A stretch of 64,000 nt of DNA from NCBI RefSeq assembly GCF_039538065.1, contig NZ_BAABBR010000001.1:713501-777500 (forward strand), written 5' to 3'. The DNA is from Sphingomonas rosea. Its GTDB lineage: Bacteria > Pseudomonadota > Alphaproteobacteria > Sphingomonadales > Sphingomonadaceae. Made by a program: the position numbers and the translations under genes. Positions 28,001 to 36,973 of this stretch are shown here, in pieces (the stretch's first letter is position 1; the number at the start of each line of letters is the position of its first letter). The notes beneath the pieces are model-generated. The model had not been told where the DNA came from. It did no database searches and worked only from the letters and a program-made list of their open reading frames with translations.

Positions 28001-28521
28001 TGCTCCGCGACATCGTCGAGGGTGAGGTGACACTCGCCCTTGGGAGCGCGGCCCTGCCCAAGGCTCAGCAGGCGCGACAGGCGGGCATAGCCTTCGCGGT
28101 CGCGCGGGTAGGCGAGGAACTCGATATCCCCGCCCTCCCCCTGCGGGGAGGGGGCCGGGGCGAGGCCGGGTTCGTGAAGTCCCGGGCGGATCGCGACAAC
28201 CCCTCCCCCGGCCCCTCCCGCAGGCGGGAGGGGAGACGATTGGATCACCAGCCGGCACCCGATCAGCGGCTTCAGCCCGGCCGTCTTGGCATTGGTGTGG
28301 ACCCGCACGACCCCGGCCAGCGTGTTGCGGTCGGCGACCCCCATCGCGTCCATACCGAGTTCCATCGCGGTCGGAATGAGCTCGAGCGCGTCGGACACCC
28401 CGCGCAGGAACGAGAAGGGCGTGGCGATGCCGAGCTCGACGAACGCGGCCTTGGGCATCGGCGGGAGCGGACCGTCCTCGCGCTCGAGCCGGCGGCGGGC
28501 ATAGCCTTCCTGTTCAGGCAT
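25027..28521 (-). CDS. dnaE2: Error-prone DNA polymerase DnaE2 (ImuC)
   Basis: The 1164-residue C-family polymerase is the catalytic subunit of the SOS mutasome. It has an N-terminal PHP domain (AFVELGIATPFSFLRG, MGVADRNTLAG), the palm motif PDIDVDFEHERREE, the RGSAANSAVCY block, and an OB-like C-terminal region (LVLIRQRPGSAKGVCFITLED). Two segments do not belong to the family: residues about 96-131 and 858-887 are encoded by palindromic repeats in the same frame. Both fall between conserved blocks, so activity may be kept. The start is 9 bases after the imuB stop, in an imuA-imuB-dnaE2 operon. Confidence 0.96.
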   Translation of the reverse strand: MPEQEGYARRRLEREDGPLPPMPKAAFVELGIATPFSFLRGVSDALELIPTAMELGMDAMGVADRNTLAGVVRVHTNAKTAGLKPLIGCRLVIQSSPLPPAGGAGGGVVAIRPGLHEPGLAPAPSPQGEGGDIEFLAYPRDREGYARLSRLLSLGQGRAPKGECHLTLDDVAEHREGIAFIACPGENLDAFEARLPAIRAALPDLRHIAATHLYRGDDLARIERLDRLARSVGATILASNDVLYHVPEKRPLQDIVTCIREKVTLATAGTRLNPNAERHLKGPDEMIRLFERWPHAIAATRDFADGLHFSLDELRYEYPRESVPEGRTPQEQLIHLTWEGAAERYPDGVPDKVVRQIEHELRLIERLDFARYFLTVHSIVAFARSCEPPILCQGRGSAANSAVCYCLSVTAVDPSTTDLLFERFISEERKEPPDIDVDFEHERREEVIQHIYEKYGRDRAGLCATVIHYRPRSAIREVGKVMGLSEDICASIAGTIWGWGEDVTETHVTEAGLDLTDPHLARTIKLAEQLIGMPRHLSQHVGGFILTERPLIETVPVGNGAMPDRTFIEWDKDDIEDLGILKIDVLALGMLTCIRKCFGLIEEVHGRKLDLATVPREEPRVYDMLCKGDSLGVFQIESRAQMNMLPRLKPRCFYDLVIEVAIVRPGPIQGDMVHPFLKRRQGKEPVDYPRPSPDHGPPDELERILKRTLGVPVFQEQAMKIALDAAKFSSAEANQLRKAMATFRSRGTIDLLQDKMVERMVTRGYEREFAERCFHQIRGFGEYGFPESHAASFAHLVYVSSWLRWRYPAAFAAALLNSQPMGFYAPAQIVKDAQAHGVTVLPVDVNESGWDCSLEVPRPSTALHSAQDERTDVATQGIVRPERSRRTHAEVALRLGLRQVEGLRAMDAARLVAAAPYKAVEDLHRRGQVPPHAVVRLAEADCFRSIGMDRRQALWDARTLRPAPELPLFAAARAREEGEEREKAILPAMPLPEHVVSDYQTTRLSLKAHPMQFLRDHYAARGFVRAADLRDVRYGKRVSLAGLVLIRQRPGSAKGVCFITLEDETGNANLVVWPDAFAAQRKVVMGARLMVVHGIVQHDEAVCHLIASRLEDDSWRLRSLSDSQHFDPQVGRGDGAGPSRPPMARHPRDAEVIPKARVINCPTY
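25863..25949. repeat. Palindromic repeat element inside dnaE2 (CCTTCGACTTCGCTC family)
   Basis: The left arm CCTTCGACTTCGCTCGGGAC, continuing GAACG, pairs with the right arm CGTTCGTCCTGAGCG...GTCGAAGG, which contains a 10-base insertion (GAGTGGAGCG). The total is about 87 bases. This repeat family is common between genes in sphingomonads and other proteobacteria. Here it is translated in the dnaE2 frame as SAQDERTD...VRPERSRR at about residues 858-887. Confidence 0.85.
28130..28236. repeat. GC-rich palindromic repeat element inside dnaE2 (CCCTCCCCC family)
   Basis: Two hairpin halves, CCCTCCCCCTGCGGGGAGGG and CCCCTCCCGCAGGCGGGAGG, flank a 60-base middle. The element is about 107 bases and is translated in frame as SPLPPAGGAGGG...APSPQGEGGD (residues about 96-131 of DnaE2), the peptide pattern seen when this intergenic repeat lands in a gene. 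It interrupts the PHP domain region. Confidence 0.85.
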
Positions 28522-28530
28522 GACCCGGCC

Positions 28531-30066
28531 TCACGCGAATAGCCCGTGGACGAACCACAAGGGCGCGCCGCCGCGGCCGTCACCGACGACGCCCTCGCGG
28601 AAAATCCAGAAGCGGCGGCCCTCGCTGTCCTCGACCTTGTAATAGTCACGCAGCCGGGCGGTGGAGCGCTCGCGCCACCATTCGGGCGAGATCCGCCGTG
28701 GTCCCTGCGCGCGGGCGATGTCATGCACCTTGCGGCGCCACACGAAGCGCCGCGGCAGCCCCTCGGGAGTGGCGTAGATGACCGCCACTTCCTCGGGAGC
28801 ATCGAGGAGCCGGGTGGGCTGGTCTGCGGGGGGCGCGGCGACGGCGGGCGGCGACGGGTCGGTGTCGACTCCCGCGCCCCAGCCGGCCGCGCGCTCGGGC
28901 ACATGGCTGTCGACCCGGACCGGCCGCCGCACCTTTGACGGGCCGAGCCGGACGCTCAGCCGGTCGATCAGCGCCGCCACCGCCGTCTCGCCCGTGGCCT
29001 CTCCGAGCAAGGCGTCCTGTGCCGAATCGAGCTTCTCCCACCAGCGCACCTCGAGCGCGAAGGCGTCGATCCCGAAGCCGGGGTCGATTCCCTGCCGCTC
29101 GAGCATGCCCGACAGGAGCCGATGGAGATGGTCGGGCGCGCGCGTCGGGATCGAGGTCGCGACCTGGACCTCGCCGAGACTGCCGTCGACCCGGAAGGCG
29201 GTCAGGACGAGGTGCCGTGCGCCGAGCTTGCGGGTCGCCAGTTCGCGCGCCAGCGGCGGGACCAGCCGGGCCAGCGCCTGTGCCGCGGCCTCGGGATGAA
29301 CCACCGGCTCCTTGATCGGCAACAGCGCGCGCGGCGGCGGATCCTCGGGCAAAGGGGTAAGCGGCTCGGGCTTGCGGCCAAGCGCGCGGTCGAGCGCATC
29401 GAGCGGGTGTTCGTCCTTGGGAAAGCGCCGGGCGAGCGCCTTGCGCGGCACGCCGGCAAGGTCGCCGACCTGCTTCAGCCCCAGCCGCACCAGCATGTGA
29501 TTGGCCACCGCCGACAGCCGCAGCGCCGCGATCGGGAGCGGCGCCAGGACGCGCGCCAGTTCCTCGTCATGGACCGGGCGCGGCTCGGCAGCATAGCGGG
29601 CGAGGCCCCATGCGGCGCCGGCGGTCGGGGCGATCGCGGCCCGCGCGGTGACCCCCATGGCGGCGAACCGCGCTTCCATGTCGCGCATCAGCCCCTTCTC
29701 GTCGCCGAACAGGTGCGCGACCCCGCTGACATCGAGCCGCAGCGCATGCGCGCCATCGACCTCGACCAGCGGCGACCAGCGGCTCGCCCAGCGCGCCGCC
29801 GCGCGTAGCCATGCTTCCTCGCCCGCGACGTCGGCTTGCTCGGCCTCGAGTCCGGGATCGAGCGCCCGCGCGTCGGTCAGCCGACCGCCGGGCCGTGCGC
29901 CGCGCTCGGCGGCCGCCGGGGTGACCGCATGGATCAGCTGGCCGTGACGCCCCTCGAGCGTGAGCACCACCGGCCGGGCCAGCGCCTCATCCGGTGCGTC
30001 GCTGCCATTGGCCCAGCGCTCGATCGCCAGGTTCGGCAGCCACAGGGAGCAGATTCGGCGGTTCAC
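28531..30066 (-). CDS. imuB: ImuB, catalytically inactive Y-family polymerase homologue
   Basis: ImuB is the hub of the ImuA-ImuB-DnaE2 mutasome; in studied systems it binds the beta clamp and recruits DnaE2 to lesions. The 511-residue protein begins RRICSLWLPNLAIERW and has the Y-family fold. The catalytic acidic residues of motif I are replaced (SLWLPNLAIE), as expected for ImuB. It keeps LRLDVSGVAHLFGDE, LGLKQVGDLAGVPRKALARRF (helix-hairpin-helix) and the characteristic end LWFVHGLFA. The start overlaps the imuA 3' end by 80 bases in a different frame, which suggests coupled translation. Confidence 0.95.
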   Translation of the reverse strand: MNRRICSLWLPNLAIERWANGSDAPDEALARPVVLTLEGRHGQLIHAVTPAAAERGARPGGRLTDARALDPGLEAEQADVAGEEAWLRAAARWASRWSPLVEVDGAHALRLDVSGVAHLFGDEKGLMRDMEARFAAMGVTARAAIAPTAGAAWGLARYAAEPRPVHDEELARVLAPLPIAALRLSAVANHMLVRLGLKQVGDLAGVPRKALARRFPKDEHPLDALDRALGRKPEPLTPLPEDPPPRALLPIKEPVVHPEAAAQALARLVPPLARELATRKLGARHLVLTAFRVDGSLGEVQVATSIPTRAPDHLHRLLSGMLERQGIDPGFGIDAFALEVRWWEKLDSAQDALLGEATGETAVAALIDRLSVRLGPSKVRRPVRVDSHVPERAAGWGAGVDTDPSPPAVAAPPADQPTRLLDAPEEVAVIYATPEGLPRRFVWRRKVHDIARAQGPRRISPEWWRERSTARLRDYYKVEDSEGRRFWIFREGVVGDGRGGAPLWFVHGLFA

Positions 30067-30724
30067 GCCCCACCACCCATCGTCCGGGCAGCCGCCGGCG
30101 CGAGCGGAAGAGTTCGGCGTCCCAGCGTGGGCTGCCCGGGGCCTTGGGGTCGAAGGAATGGGTTTCGCTCGGCGCGCTGCCCAGCCGCCAGCGCTCGCGC
30201 GCGCCGCTGAGATTGGCGCTGCCCTGCAACCGGACTAGCCAGCAGGCGACCCCGGACTTTTCCGCCGCCACGGCCAGCCGCCGTGTCGCGGTGAAGTCGA
30301 GCGCCTGCGGATCGCCCCACAATTCGCCGATGACGCCGCCTAGCGCAGGGCATCGCAGGCCTTCCTCCATCGCCCACAGGGCAGCCTTGGCGTCGCGCGC
30401 CTCGACATGGATGAGCTCGGCGGCCAGTGGCCCGAGACCGGCCGCATGGACCCGCCCGCCCTCGAGGATCGCCATCCGCTCTTGGATCCACAGCAAGGGC
30501 CGGGCCGGAGCAACCTGCGCGAGGACGAAGCCGGTCCATCCGGCGTCGCGCGGAGAATCGGCGAAAAGTTCGGACAGGATGGCGCTGCCGGCACCCGGCG
30601 AAAGCCGGAGCGCGGGTTTGTCGCGGGCAGGCAAAGGCCATTGGTGCCCGGCCTGTGCCGGAAAACCATCCTCTTCAGCCGCACGGCTCCCGCCGCCGGC
30701 GACAAGGCGAAAACCTCGATCCAC
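29987..30724 (-). CDS. imuA: ImuA, RecA-fold partner of the ImuB-DnaE2 mutasome
   Basis: The 245-residue protein belongs to the ImuA (SulA/RecA-like) family, with LRLSPGAGSAILSELFADSP at about residues 39-58, a GFVLAQVAPARPLLWIQER strand, and GVIGELWGDPQALDFTATRRL. The Walker A site is degenerate, as in the family. It starts with GTG at 30724, and a perfect LexA box lies 18-33 bases upstream. It is the first gene of the imuA-imuB-dnaE2 operon; the start of imuB lies inside its last 80 bases. Confidence 0.92.
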   Translation of the reverse strand: MDRGFRLVAGGGSRAAEEDGFPAQAGHQWPLPARDKPALRLSPGAGSAILSELFADSPRDAGWTGFVLAQVAPARPLLWIQERMAILEGGRVHAAGLGPLAAELIHVEARDAKAALWAMEEGLRCPALGGVIGELWGDPQALDFTATRRLAVAAEKSGVACWLVRLQGSANLSGARERWRLGSAPSETHSFDPKAPGSPRWDAELFRSRRRLPGRWVVGREPPNLLPVAAEPGDRALGQWQRRTG

Positions 30725-30742
30725 ACGACTCGCAACGTTCTT

Positions 30743-30757
30743 GTTCTGCTTTTGTTC
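30743..30757 (-). promoter_or_regulatory. SOS (LexA) box upstream of imuA
   Basis: GTTC-TGCTTTT-GTTC matches the alphaproteobacterial LexA consensus GTTC-N7-GTTC exactly (GAAC-N7-GAAC when read on the imuA strand). It lies 18 bases from the imuA start, where LexA would block transcription. A further GTTC at 30737-30740 is adjacent but not in register. This predicts DNA-damage induction of the whole cassette. Confidence 0.9.
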
Positions 30758-30801
30758 TTATTCGCGCGAGTATGCGAACGGAGTCAATCGGGCGACTCCA
30801 G

Positions 30802-31316
30802 CTACTTCAAATTGGTCCGCTGCTCCTCACAGACAGATGCGGCAAAACGGGCCACCGGCCGCAACGTCGGGCTGGATCCGCGCTCGGCATAGGACTTTTC
30901 GCGGATGATGCAGGCGTCGATCGACCGCATTGCCAGGCTTCGCCACGCCCTCGCCGGATCGGCGCTGCGCTCGAGAAACTGGAGCTCGGCGGCATGCGCC
31001 GGCCGGAGCGTCGCCGATGGCAGGATATTGAGGCGTCGCCCGGCAAGATTGAGCTGCGCCGCAATCCCGCGCTGCCCGGCCGCGATTCGGTCGGCCTCGG
31101 ACGTGAGCCCCGGCACCCGCTCCGCGATCAGCTCGGCCGCGCGGACCAGCAGCAGGGTCCGCGACGCCGACTCACCGACATATTCCTGCGGGCTGACCAG
31201 ACCGGCCGACGATCCCGATGGGCGATCGACGCGCGGCGGGACCCGAACGGGCTCAGGCGCCGGTCTCGTCGCGCAGCCGGCAAGAAGCCCGCAGGCGACG
31301 AGAGCCGCTACGCGCT

Positions 31317-31320
<4 letters not shown>
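30802..31320 (-). CDS. Putative lipoprotein (weak DUF4142-like resemblance)
   Basis: The 172-residue protein has a lipoprotein signal with lipobox LLAGC at Cys16, then a Pro/Arg-rich linker. The helical region about 44-100 ([20 protein letters not shown], then [20 protein letters not shown]) has the residue pattern of DUF4142 four-helix proteins, but I cannot confirm it. Two later Cys (IDACII, ASVCEE) may pair. Its start overlaps the fumC stop by 4 bases, so it is translationally coupled to fumC and lies upstream of imuA. Confidence 0.7.
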
Positions 31321-32708
<1,388 letters not shown>

Positions 32709-32720
32709 GCGCTTCCTTCC

Positions 32721-32804
32721 GTCATCCCGGCCTTGAGCCGGGATCCGCCTTGTTCTTCAGCGCGCGTCAAAAGGAAGGCAGACGCCGGGTCAAGCCCGGG
32801 GTGA
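32721..32804. repeat. REP-like palindromic repeat between fumC and sspB
   Basis: GTCATCCCGGCCTTGAGCCG (32721-32740, extending GGATC) and the reverse-oriented CGCCGGGTCAAGCCCGGGGT (about 32783-32802, ending GAC) form an imperfect outer inverted repeat of about 24 bases around a 36-base middle. Each arm also forms its own small hairpin. The sequence matches the common alphaproteobacterial intergenic repeat. It lies just upstream of fumC and beside the sspB stop. Confidence 0.8.
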
Positions 32805-32813
32805 CGCCAAGCG

Positions 32814-33299
32814 TCATTTCTTACGAGTGAAGTCCACCGAGACGACGTTCGAGCCGTCCTCGACCGGGGTCGCGACCGGCGCGTCATTCTCGGCGGCATC
32901 ATGCTCTTCATGGCCGTCATGCTCGGCGCCATTGGCCTGGAACTTGAGGCTGAAGTCGACCGCCGGATCGACGAAATCGGTCACGGCCGCGAACGGCACG
33001 CGCAGCGTTGCGGGGACTCCGCCGAAGCTCAGGCCGACGGTGAAATGGTCGGGCGCGACATGGAGGTCCCAGAAACGGTGCTGGATGACGATGGTCATCT
33101 CGTCCGGGAAGCGCTGGGCGAGGTGCTTGGGGATTTCGACACCGGCGAAGCGCGTCCGGAAGGTGATGTAGAAATGATGCCCGCCGGGCAGCCCGCCGCC
33201 CTTCTCGATCGAGGACAGCACGCGGCTCACGACATCGCGCAGCGCCTCCTGCACGATCTCGTCATAGGGAATCAGGCTTTCTGCGCTCTCGTCGGCCAT
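32814..33299 (-). CDS. sspB: ClpXP adaptor SspB (alphaproteobacterial type)
   Basis: SspB tethers ssrA-tagged and other substrates to ClpXP for degradation. The 161-residue protein starts MADESAESLIPYDEIVQEAL and contains GGLPGGHHFYITFRT, GVEIPKHLAQRFPDEMTIVI, the strand FWDLHVAPDHFTVGLSF, an acidic His-rich linker, and a C-terminal NVVSVDFTRKK that fits the ClpX-binding tail. The ATG at 33299 is the family start; upstream codons in frame are antisense to the HIT gene. Confidence 0.93.
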   Translation of the reverse strand: MADESAESLIPYDEIVQEALRDVVSRVLSSIEKGGGLPGGHHFYITFRTRFAGVEIPKHLAQRFPDEMTIVIQHRFWDLHVAPDHFTVGLSFGGVPATLRVPFAAVTDFVDPAVDFSLKFQANGAEHDGHEEHDAAENDAPVATPVEDGSNVVSVDFTRKK

Positions 33300-33350
33300 G
33301 GCCCGAACTGGTAGCGAGGCCGGCATTAGGGTCAACCGGGAAACGCCTCC

Positions 33351-33728
33351 ATGCCAATTGATCACAAGCATCCCTATGACGAAAACAACATCTTCGCGCG
33401 CATCGTCCGGGGCGAGCTCCCGTCGAAGAAGGTACTCGAGACCGAGCACAGCCTGGCCTTCCATGACATCAACCCGCTCGCCGCGATCCACGTGCTGGTG
33501 ATCCCGAAGGGCCCCTATGTGAGCTGGGAGGATTTTTCCGCCCGGGCGTCCGAGGCGGAAATCGCCGACTTCGTCCGGGCGATCGGCGAGACCGCGCGCC
33601 AAGTCGGTGCCGAGCCGCAGGGCTACCGGCTCCTCGCCAATGTCGGGAAGCGATCGGGCCAGGAGGTCGCACACCTCCACGTGCACATCTTCGGCGGGCA
33701 ACCGCTCGGGGCCATGCTCGCCCGCTGA
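33351..33728 (+). CDS. HIT-family hydrolase (HinT-like)
   Basis: The 125-residue protein has the histidine-triad motif HLHVHIF with the nucleophilic His in the middle, plus NIFARIVRGELPSKKVLETE and FHDINPLAAIHVLVIPKGPY. HinT enzymes hydrolyse nucleoside phosphoramidates such as AMP-lysine. Its length and motifs fit the short HinT subgroup. It is divergent from sspB with 51 bases between starts. Confidence 0.92.
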   Translation: MPIDHKHPYDENNIFARIVRGELPSKKVLETEHSLAFHDINPLAAIHVLVIPKGPYVSWEDFSARASEAEIADFVRAIGETARQVGAEPQGYRLLANVGKRSGQEVAHLHVHIFGGQPLGAMLAR

Positions 33729-33825
33729 ACCGCGATTTCAGCGCGATGTGACAACAGCATTGCGCCTCCGGAACTAGCCGCTAGGCTCCCGCGCCACGAA
33801 TTCCTTGGAGGGGATTGAATTACTT

Positions 33826-35445
33826 ATGGCAACATCGGCACCCAATGAGGGGCTGTTCGGGCGGGTCAAACCGCTCGATGCAATTCTCCGCACCGCGGAG
33901 AAAAAGTCGCTTCACCGCACGCTCGGCGCGTTTCAGCTGACGCTGTTCGGCATCGGCTGCGTCATCGGCACCGGCATCTTCGTGCTGACCGCCGCCGGCG
34001 CCCAGAAGGCTGGTCCCGGCCTGATGCTGGCCTTCGCCATTGCCGGCGCGGTCTGTATCGTCGCTGCCCTCTGCTACGCCGAGATCGCGGCCATGCTGCC
34101 GGTCGCGGGTTCCGCCTACACCTACACCTACACGACCATGGGCGAGATCCTCGCCTGGACGGTCGGCTGGGCCCTCATCCTCGAATATGCCGTCGCGGCG
34201 AGCGCCGTGTCGGTCGGCTGGTCCGGCTTCTTCTCCGGAACGGTCCTCAAGGAATTCCTCGGGGTGGAGTTGCCGACCTGGTTGTCGGGCGCCCCGCTCG
34301 CGCTCGGCGGAATCGAAGGCGGGCTGATCAACCTGCCGGCGGTCTTCATCGCCCTCATCATCACATGGCTGCTGATGATCGGCACCACCGAAAGCGCCCG
34401 CGTCAACGCGGTGCTGGTGGCGATCAAGGTCACCGCGCTGACCGCCTTCATCGGCATCACGCTGACCAGCTCCTACTTCAATGCCGACAATTTCAATCCG
34501 TTCCTGCCCGCCGGCGTCTTCGGCGGTTTCGGTTCGGGCCTCGGCGCGGTCGGCGCGGCGGCGACGATCTTCTTTGCCTATGTCGGTTTCGACGCGGTCT
34601 CGACCGCGGCGGAGGAGACCAAGAACCCGCAGCGCAACGTGCCGATCGGCCTGGTCGGTTCGCTCCTCTTCTGCACGGTCTTCTACATCCTCGTCGCCGC
34701 TGGTGCGATCGGCACCATGGGCGGCCAGCCGATCATGGGCCCGAACGGCGTGCCTTTCCCGGCCGGCTCGGAAGAGCTCGCCCGCCAGTGCGCCACCTAC
34801 GCTGCCGACAAGCTGCCGCTGGTCTGCTCGAACGAGGCACTCGCCCACGTCCTGCGCCAGATCGGCTGGTCGGGCGTCGGTAACGCACTCGGCATCGCCG
34901 CCTCGCTGGCGTTGCCGTCGGTCATCCTGATCCTGATGTTCGGCCAGACCCGCATCTTCTTCGTGATGAGCCGTGACGGCCTGCTCCCCGAGAAGCTCTC
35001 GGCGGTGCACCCGAAGTGGAAGACGCCGTATATCGTGACCGCGATGACCGGCGGTGCGGTGGCCTTTGCGGCGGCCTTCCTGCCGGTCGGCAAGCTCGCC
35101 GACATCGCCAATGCCGGTACGCTCTACGCGTTCATGATGGTCGCTATTGCGGTCATGATGCTGCGCAAGACCGCTGCGGACCGCCAGCGCAGCTTCCGCA
35201 CCCCGGCGCTGTGGCTGCTTGGACCGCTGACGATCGCGGGTTGCATCTTCCTGTTCTTCAACCTGCCGATCGACGCCATGCTCGTGCTCCCCATCTGGGG
35301 TGCCGTCGGCATGCTGGTCTATTTCGGCTACAGCCGCAAAGCGAGCCATCTCGGACGTGGCATCGTCGACGTGCCGGAAGGCGATGTCGACGCGCTGAAC
35401 CCGAGCGTCGCCGGAGTCGGTGGCGAGGGCGACCACCGCAACTGA
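33826..35445 (+). CDS. APC-superfamily amino acid permease (CAT/YfnA-like)
   Basis: The 539-residue inner-membrane protein has about 12 hydrophobic segments and the APC signature GIGCVIGTGIFVLTA at about residues 42-56. The FAYVGFDAVSTAAEETKNPQRNVP segment is typical of the cationic-amino-acid (CAT) subfamily. A cytoplasmic-loop segment of about 40 residues after the seventh helix (GQPIMGPNGVPFPAGSEELA and on) has two Cys. The start at 33826 lies 12-16 bases after GGAGGGG; the family N-terminus (LHRTLGAFQLTLFG) follows. Substrate specificity is not determinable here. Confidence 0.9.
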   Translation: MATSAPNEGLFGRVKPLDAILRTAEKKSLHRTLGAFQLTLFGIGCVIGTGIFVLTAAGAQKAGPGLMLAFAIAGAVCIVAALCYAEIAAMLPVAGSAYTYTYTTMGEILAWTVGWALILEYAVAASAVSVGWSGFFSGTVLKEFLGVELPTWLSGAPLALGGIEGGLINLPAVFIALIITWLLMIGTTESARVNAVLVAIKVTALTAFIGITLTSSYFNADNFNPFLPAGVFGGFGSGLGAVGAAATIFFAYVGFDAVSTAAEETKNPQRNVPIGLVGSLLFCTVFYILVAAGAIGTMGGQPIMGPNGVPFPAGSEELARQCATYAADKLPLVCSNEALAHVLRQIGWSGVGNALGIAASLALPSVILILMFGQTRIFFVMSRDGLLPEKLSAVHPKWKTPYIVTAMTGGAVAFAAAFLPVGKLADIANAGTLYAFMMVAIAVMMLRKTAADRQRSFRTPALWLLGPLTIAGCIFLFFNLPIDAMLVLPIWGAVGMLVYFGYSRKASHLGRGIVDVPEGDVDALNPSVAGVGGEGDHRN

Positions 35446-35466
35446 TCGGCATCACAAGCCAAAAAG

Positions 35467-35499
35467 AAAGGGCCGGAGCAGCGATGCTCCGGCCCTTTT
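35467..35499. terminator. Bidirectional rho-independent terminator
   Basis: AAAGGGCCGGAGCA and TGCTCCGGCCCTTT form a 14-bp perfect stem with a GCGA loop. It is flanked by a T-rich tract on the plus side and by AAAAAG (T-run when read from the minus side). It ends both the permease and the convergent PfkB kinase transcripts. Confidence 0.93.
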
Positions 35500-35521
35500 G
35501 CTTTGTGCCCTCTGGGCGGGA

Positions 35522-36517
35522 TCAGCCGAGGATGTCGCCGGCCAGCGCCTTGAGGTCGGCCTCGGGGCGCGCGCCATAATGCTGGATGACCTCGGCCGCG
35601 GCGATCGCGCCCAAGCGGAGCGACGCCTCGAGACCGAGCCCGCGCGCCTGTCCCGCTAGGAAGCCGGCCGCGAAAAGGTCGCCCGCCCCGGTGGTGTCGA
35701 CCAGCTTGTCGATCGGCTCGGCCGGAACCGACGCCCGCTCGCTGCCCGCGACCGCCACCGCGCCCTGCTCGCTGCGCGTGACCGCGAGCACCGGCACCTT
35801 GGCGGCAAGCGCGGCGAGCGCCGTTTCGAAGTCGCGCTCGCCCGTCATGGCGAGAAGCTCGGCCTCGTTCGCGAAAAGGATATCGACCTTCTTCTCGTCG
35901 AGCAGACGGTGGAAGCCGTCGCGGTGGCGGTCGACGCAGAAGGTGTCGCTCAAGGTGAAGGCCACCTTGCGCCCGGCCTCGCGCGCGGCGGCGATCGCCG
36001 CTTCCATCGCGGCGCGCGGCACTTCGGGATCCCAAAGATAGCCTTCGAGGTAGAGGATGCCTGCGTCGCGCACCGCTTCGAGGTCGATCGCCTCCGGCGA
36101 CAGCTGCTGCGCGGCGCCGAGGAAGGTGTTCATGGTCCGCTGCGCGTCGGCGGTGACGAGGATCAGGCAGCGCGCGGTGGCACCGACGTCGCCGCGCGCC
36201 GGCGTGTCGAACGCAACGCCGAGACTGCGGATGTCGTGCGCGAAGATGCCGCCGAGCTGGTCGTCGGCGACCTGGCCGATGAAGGCGGTCTTGATGCCGA
36301 GCGCCGCAAGTCCCGCCGCGGTGTTGCCGGCCGACCCGCCGCTCGCTTCCTTGCCCGGGCCCATCAGACCGTAAAGGCGCTCGGCCTCGGCCTCGTCGAT
36401 GAGCCGCATGCTGGCCTTGTCGAGGGCCTGGCTCTCGAGAAAGGCGTCGTCGGCATCGGCGATCACGTCGACGATCGCATTGCCGATGGCGAGCACGTCG
36501 TAGCGGGGCTGGGTCAT
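35522..36517 (-). CDS. PfkB-family carbohydrate/nucleoside kinase (adenosine kinase-like)
   Basis: The 331-residue cytoplasmic kinase starts MTQPRYDVLAIGNAIVDVIA and has GGSAGNTAAGLAALG (PfkB signature 1), FANEAELLAMTG and the catalytic LVDTTGAGDLFAAGFLAG (DTTGAGD, with the base Asp). It resembles alphaproteobacterial proteins annotated as adenosine or sugar kinase. The exact substrate cannot be fixed from sequence. A short shared terminator separates it from the permease. Confidence 0.9.
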   Translation of the reverse strand: MTQPRYDVLAIGNAIVDVIADADDAFLESQALDKASMRLIDEAEAERLYGLMGPGKEASGGSAGNTAAGLAALGIKTAFIGQVADDQLGGIFAHDIRSLGVAFDTPARGDVGATARCLILVTADAQRTMNTFLGAAQQLSPEAIDLEAVRDAGILYLEGYLWDPEVPRAAMEAAIAAAREAGRKVAFTLSDTFCVDRHRDGFHRLLDEKKVDILFANEAELLAMTGERDFETALAALAAKVPVLAVTRSEQGAVAVAGSERASVPAEPIDKLVDTTGAGDLFAAGFLAGQARGLGLEASLRLGAIAAAEVIQHYGARPEADLKALAGDILG

Positions 36518-36619
36518 GGAAGGTCCTGCAATGGCGGTTTTAATGGCCGCGGCGGGTAGCGGCGGCGGTTCGGCGCGTCCAGCCTTGCGCCGCGCGGCCA
36601 CCCTCGGCACTAGCGCTTG

Positions 36620-36973
36620 ATGCGTCGCCTGCTTCCGTTTGCCGCCCTTGCGATCACCGCCTGCGCGAGCACGCCGCCCAAGGTCACCTACACGCCGATC
36701 GCGCGTCCGCCGGTGGCCGAGGTTCGCACCGGCCTGTCCGGACTGACGCAGACGGCGCTGGTCGAGCGGTTCGGTAATCCGAGCTTCCAGGTTCGCGAGG
36801 GCAGCGGCCTGAAGCTCCAGTGGCAGAATGGCGCCTGCGTACTCGACGCCTACCTTTACCCGCCGGCAAGCGGCGCCGGCGCGGCGAGCGTCCTCCATGT
36901 CGATGCCCGGCGTCCGGGGAGCGGCGACACGATCCCGGTCGAAGGCTGCATCACGGCCCTGTCGGCGCGCTAG
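36620..36973 (+). CDS. Small putative outer-membrane lipoprotein
   Basis: The 117-residue protein has a lipoprotein signal with lipobox ITAC and then a BamE/SmpA-like segment (GLTQTALVERFGNPSFQVRE, then QWQNGACVLDAYLYP). The two mature Cys could form a disulfide. I cannot assign a specific function. The ATG at 36620 was chosen; a TTG one codon earlier is also possible. It ends convergently with queG, overlapping it by 23 bases. Confidence 0.72.
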   Translation: MRRLLPFAALAITACASTPPKVTYTPIARPPVAEVRTGLSGLTQTALVERFGNPSFQVREGSGLKLQWQNGACVLDAYLYPPASGAGAASVLHVDARRPGSGDTIPVEGCITALSAR

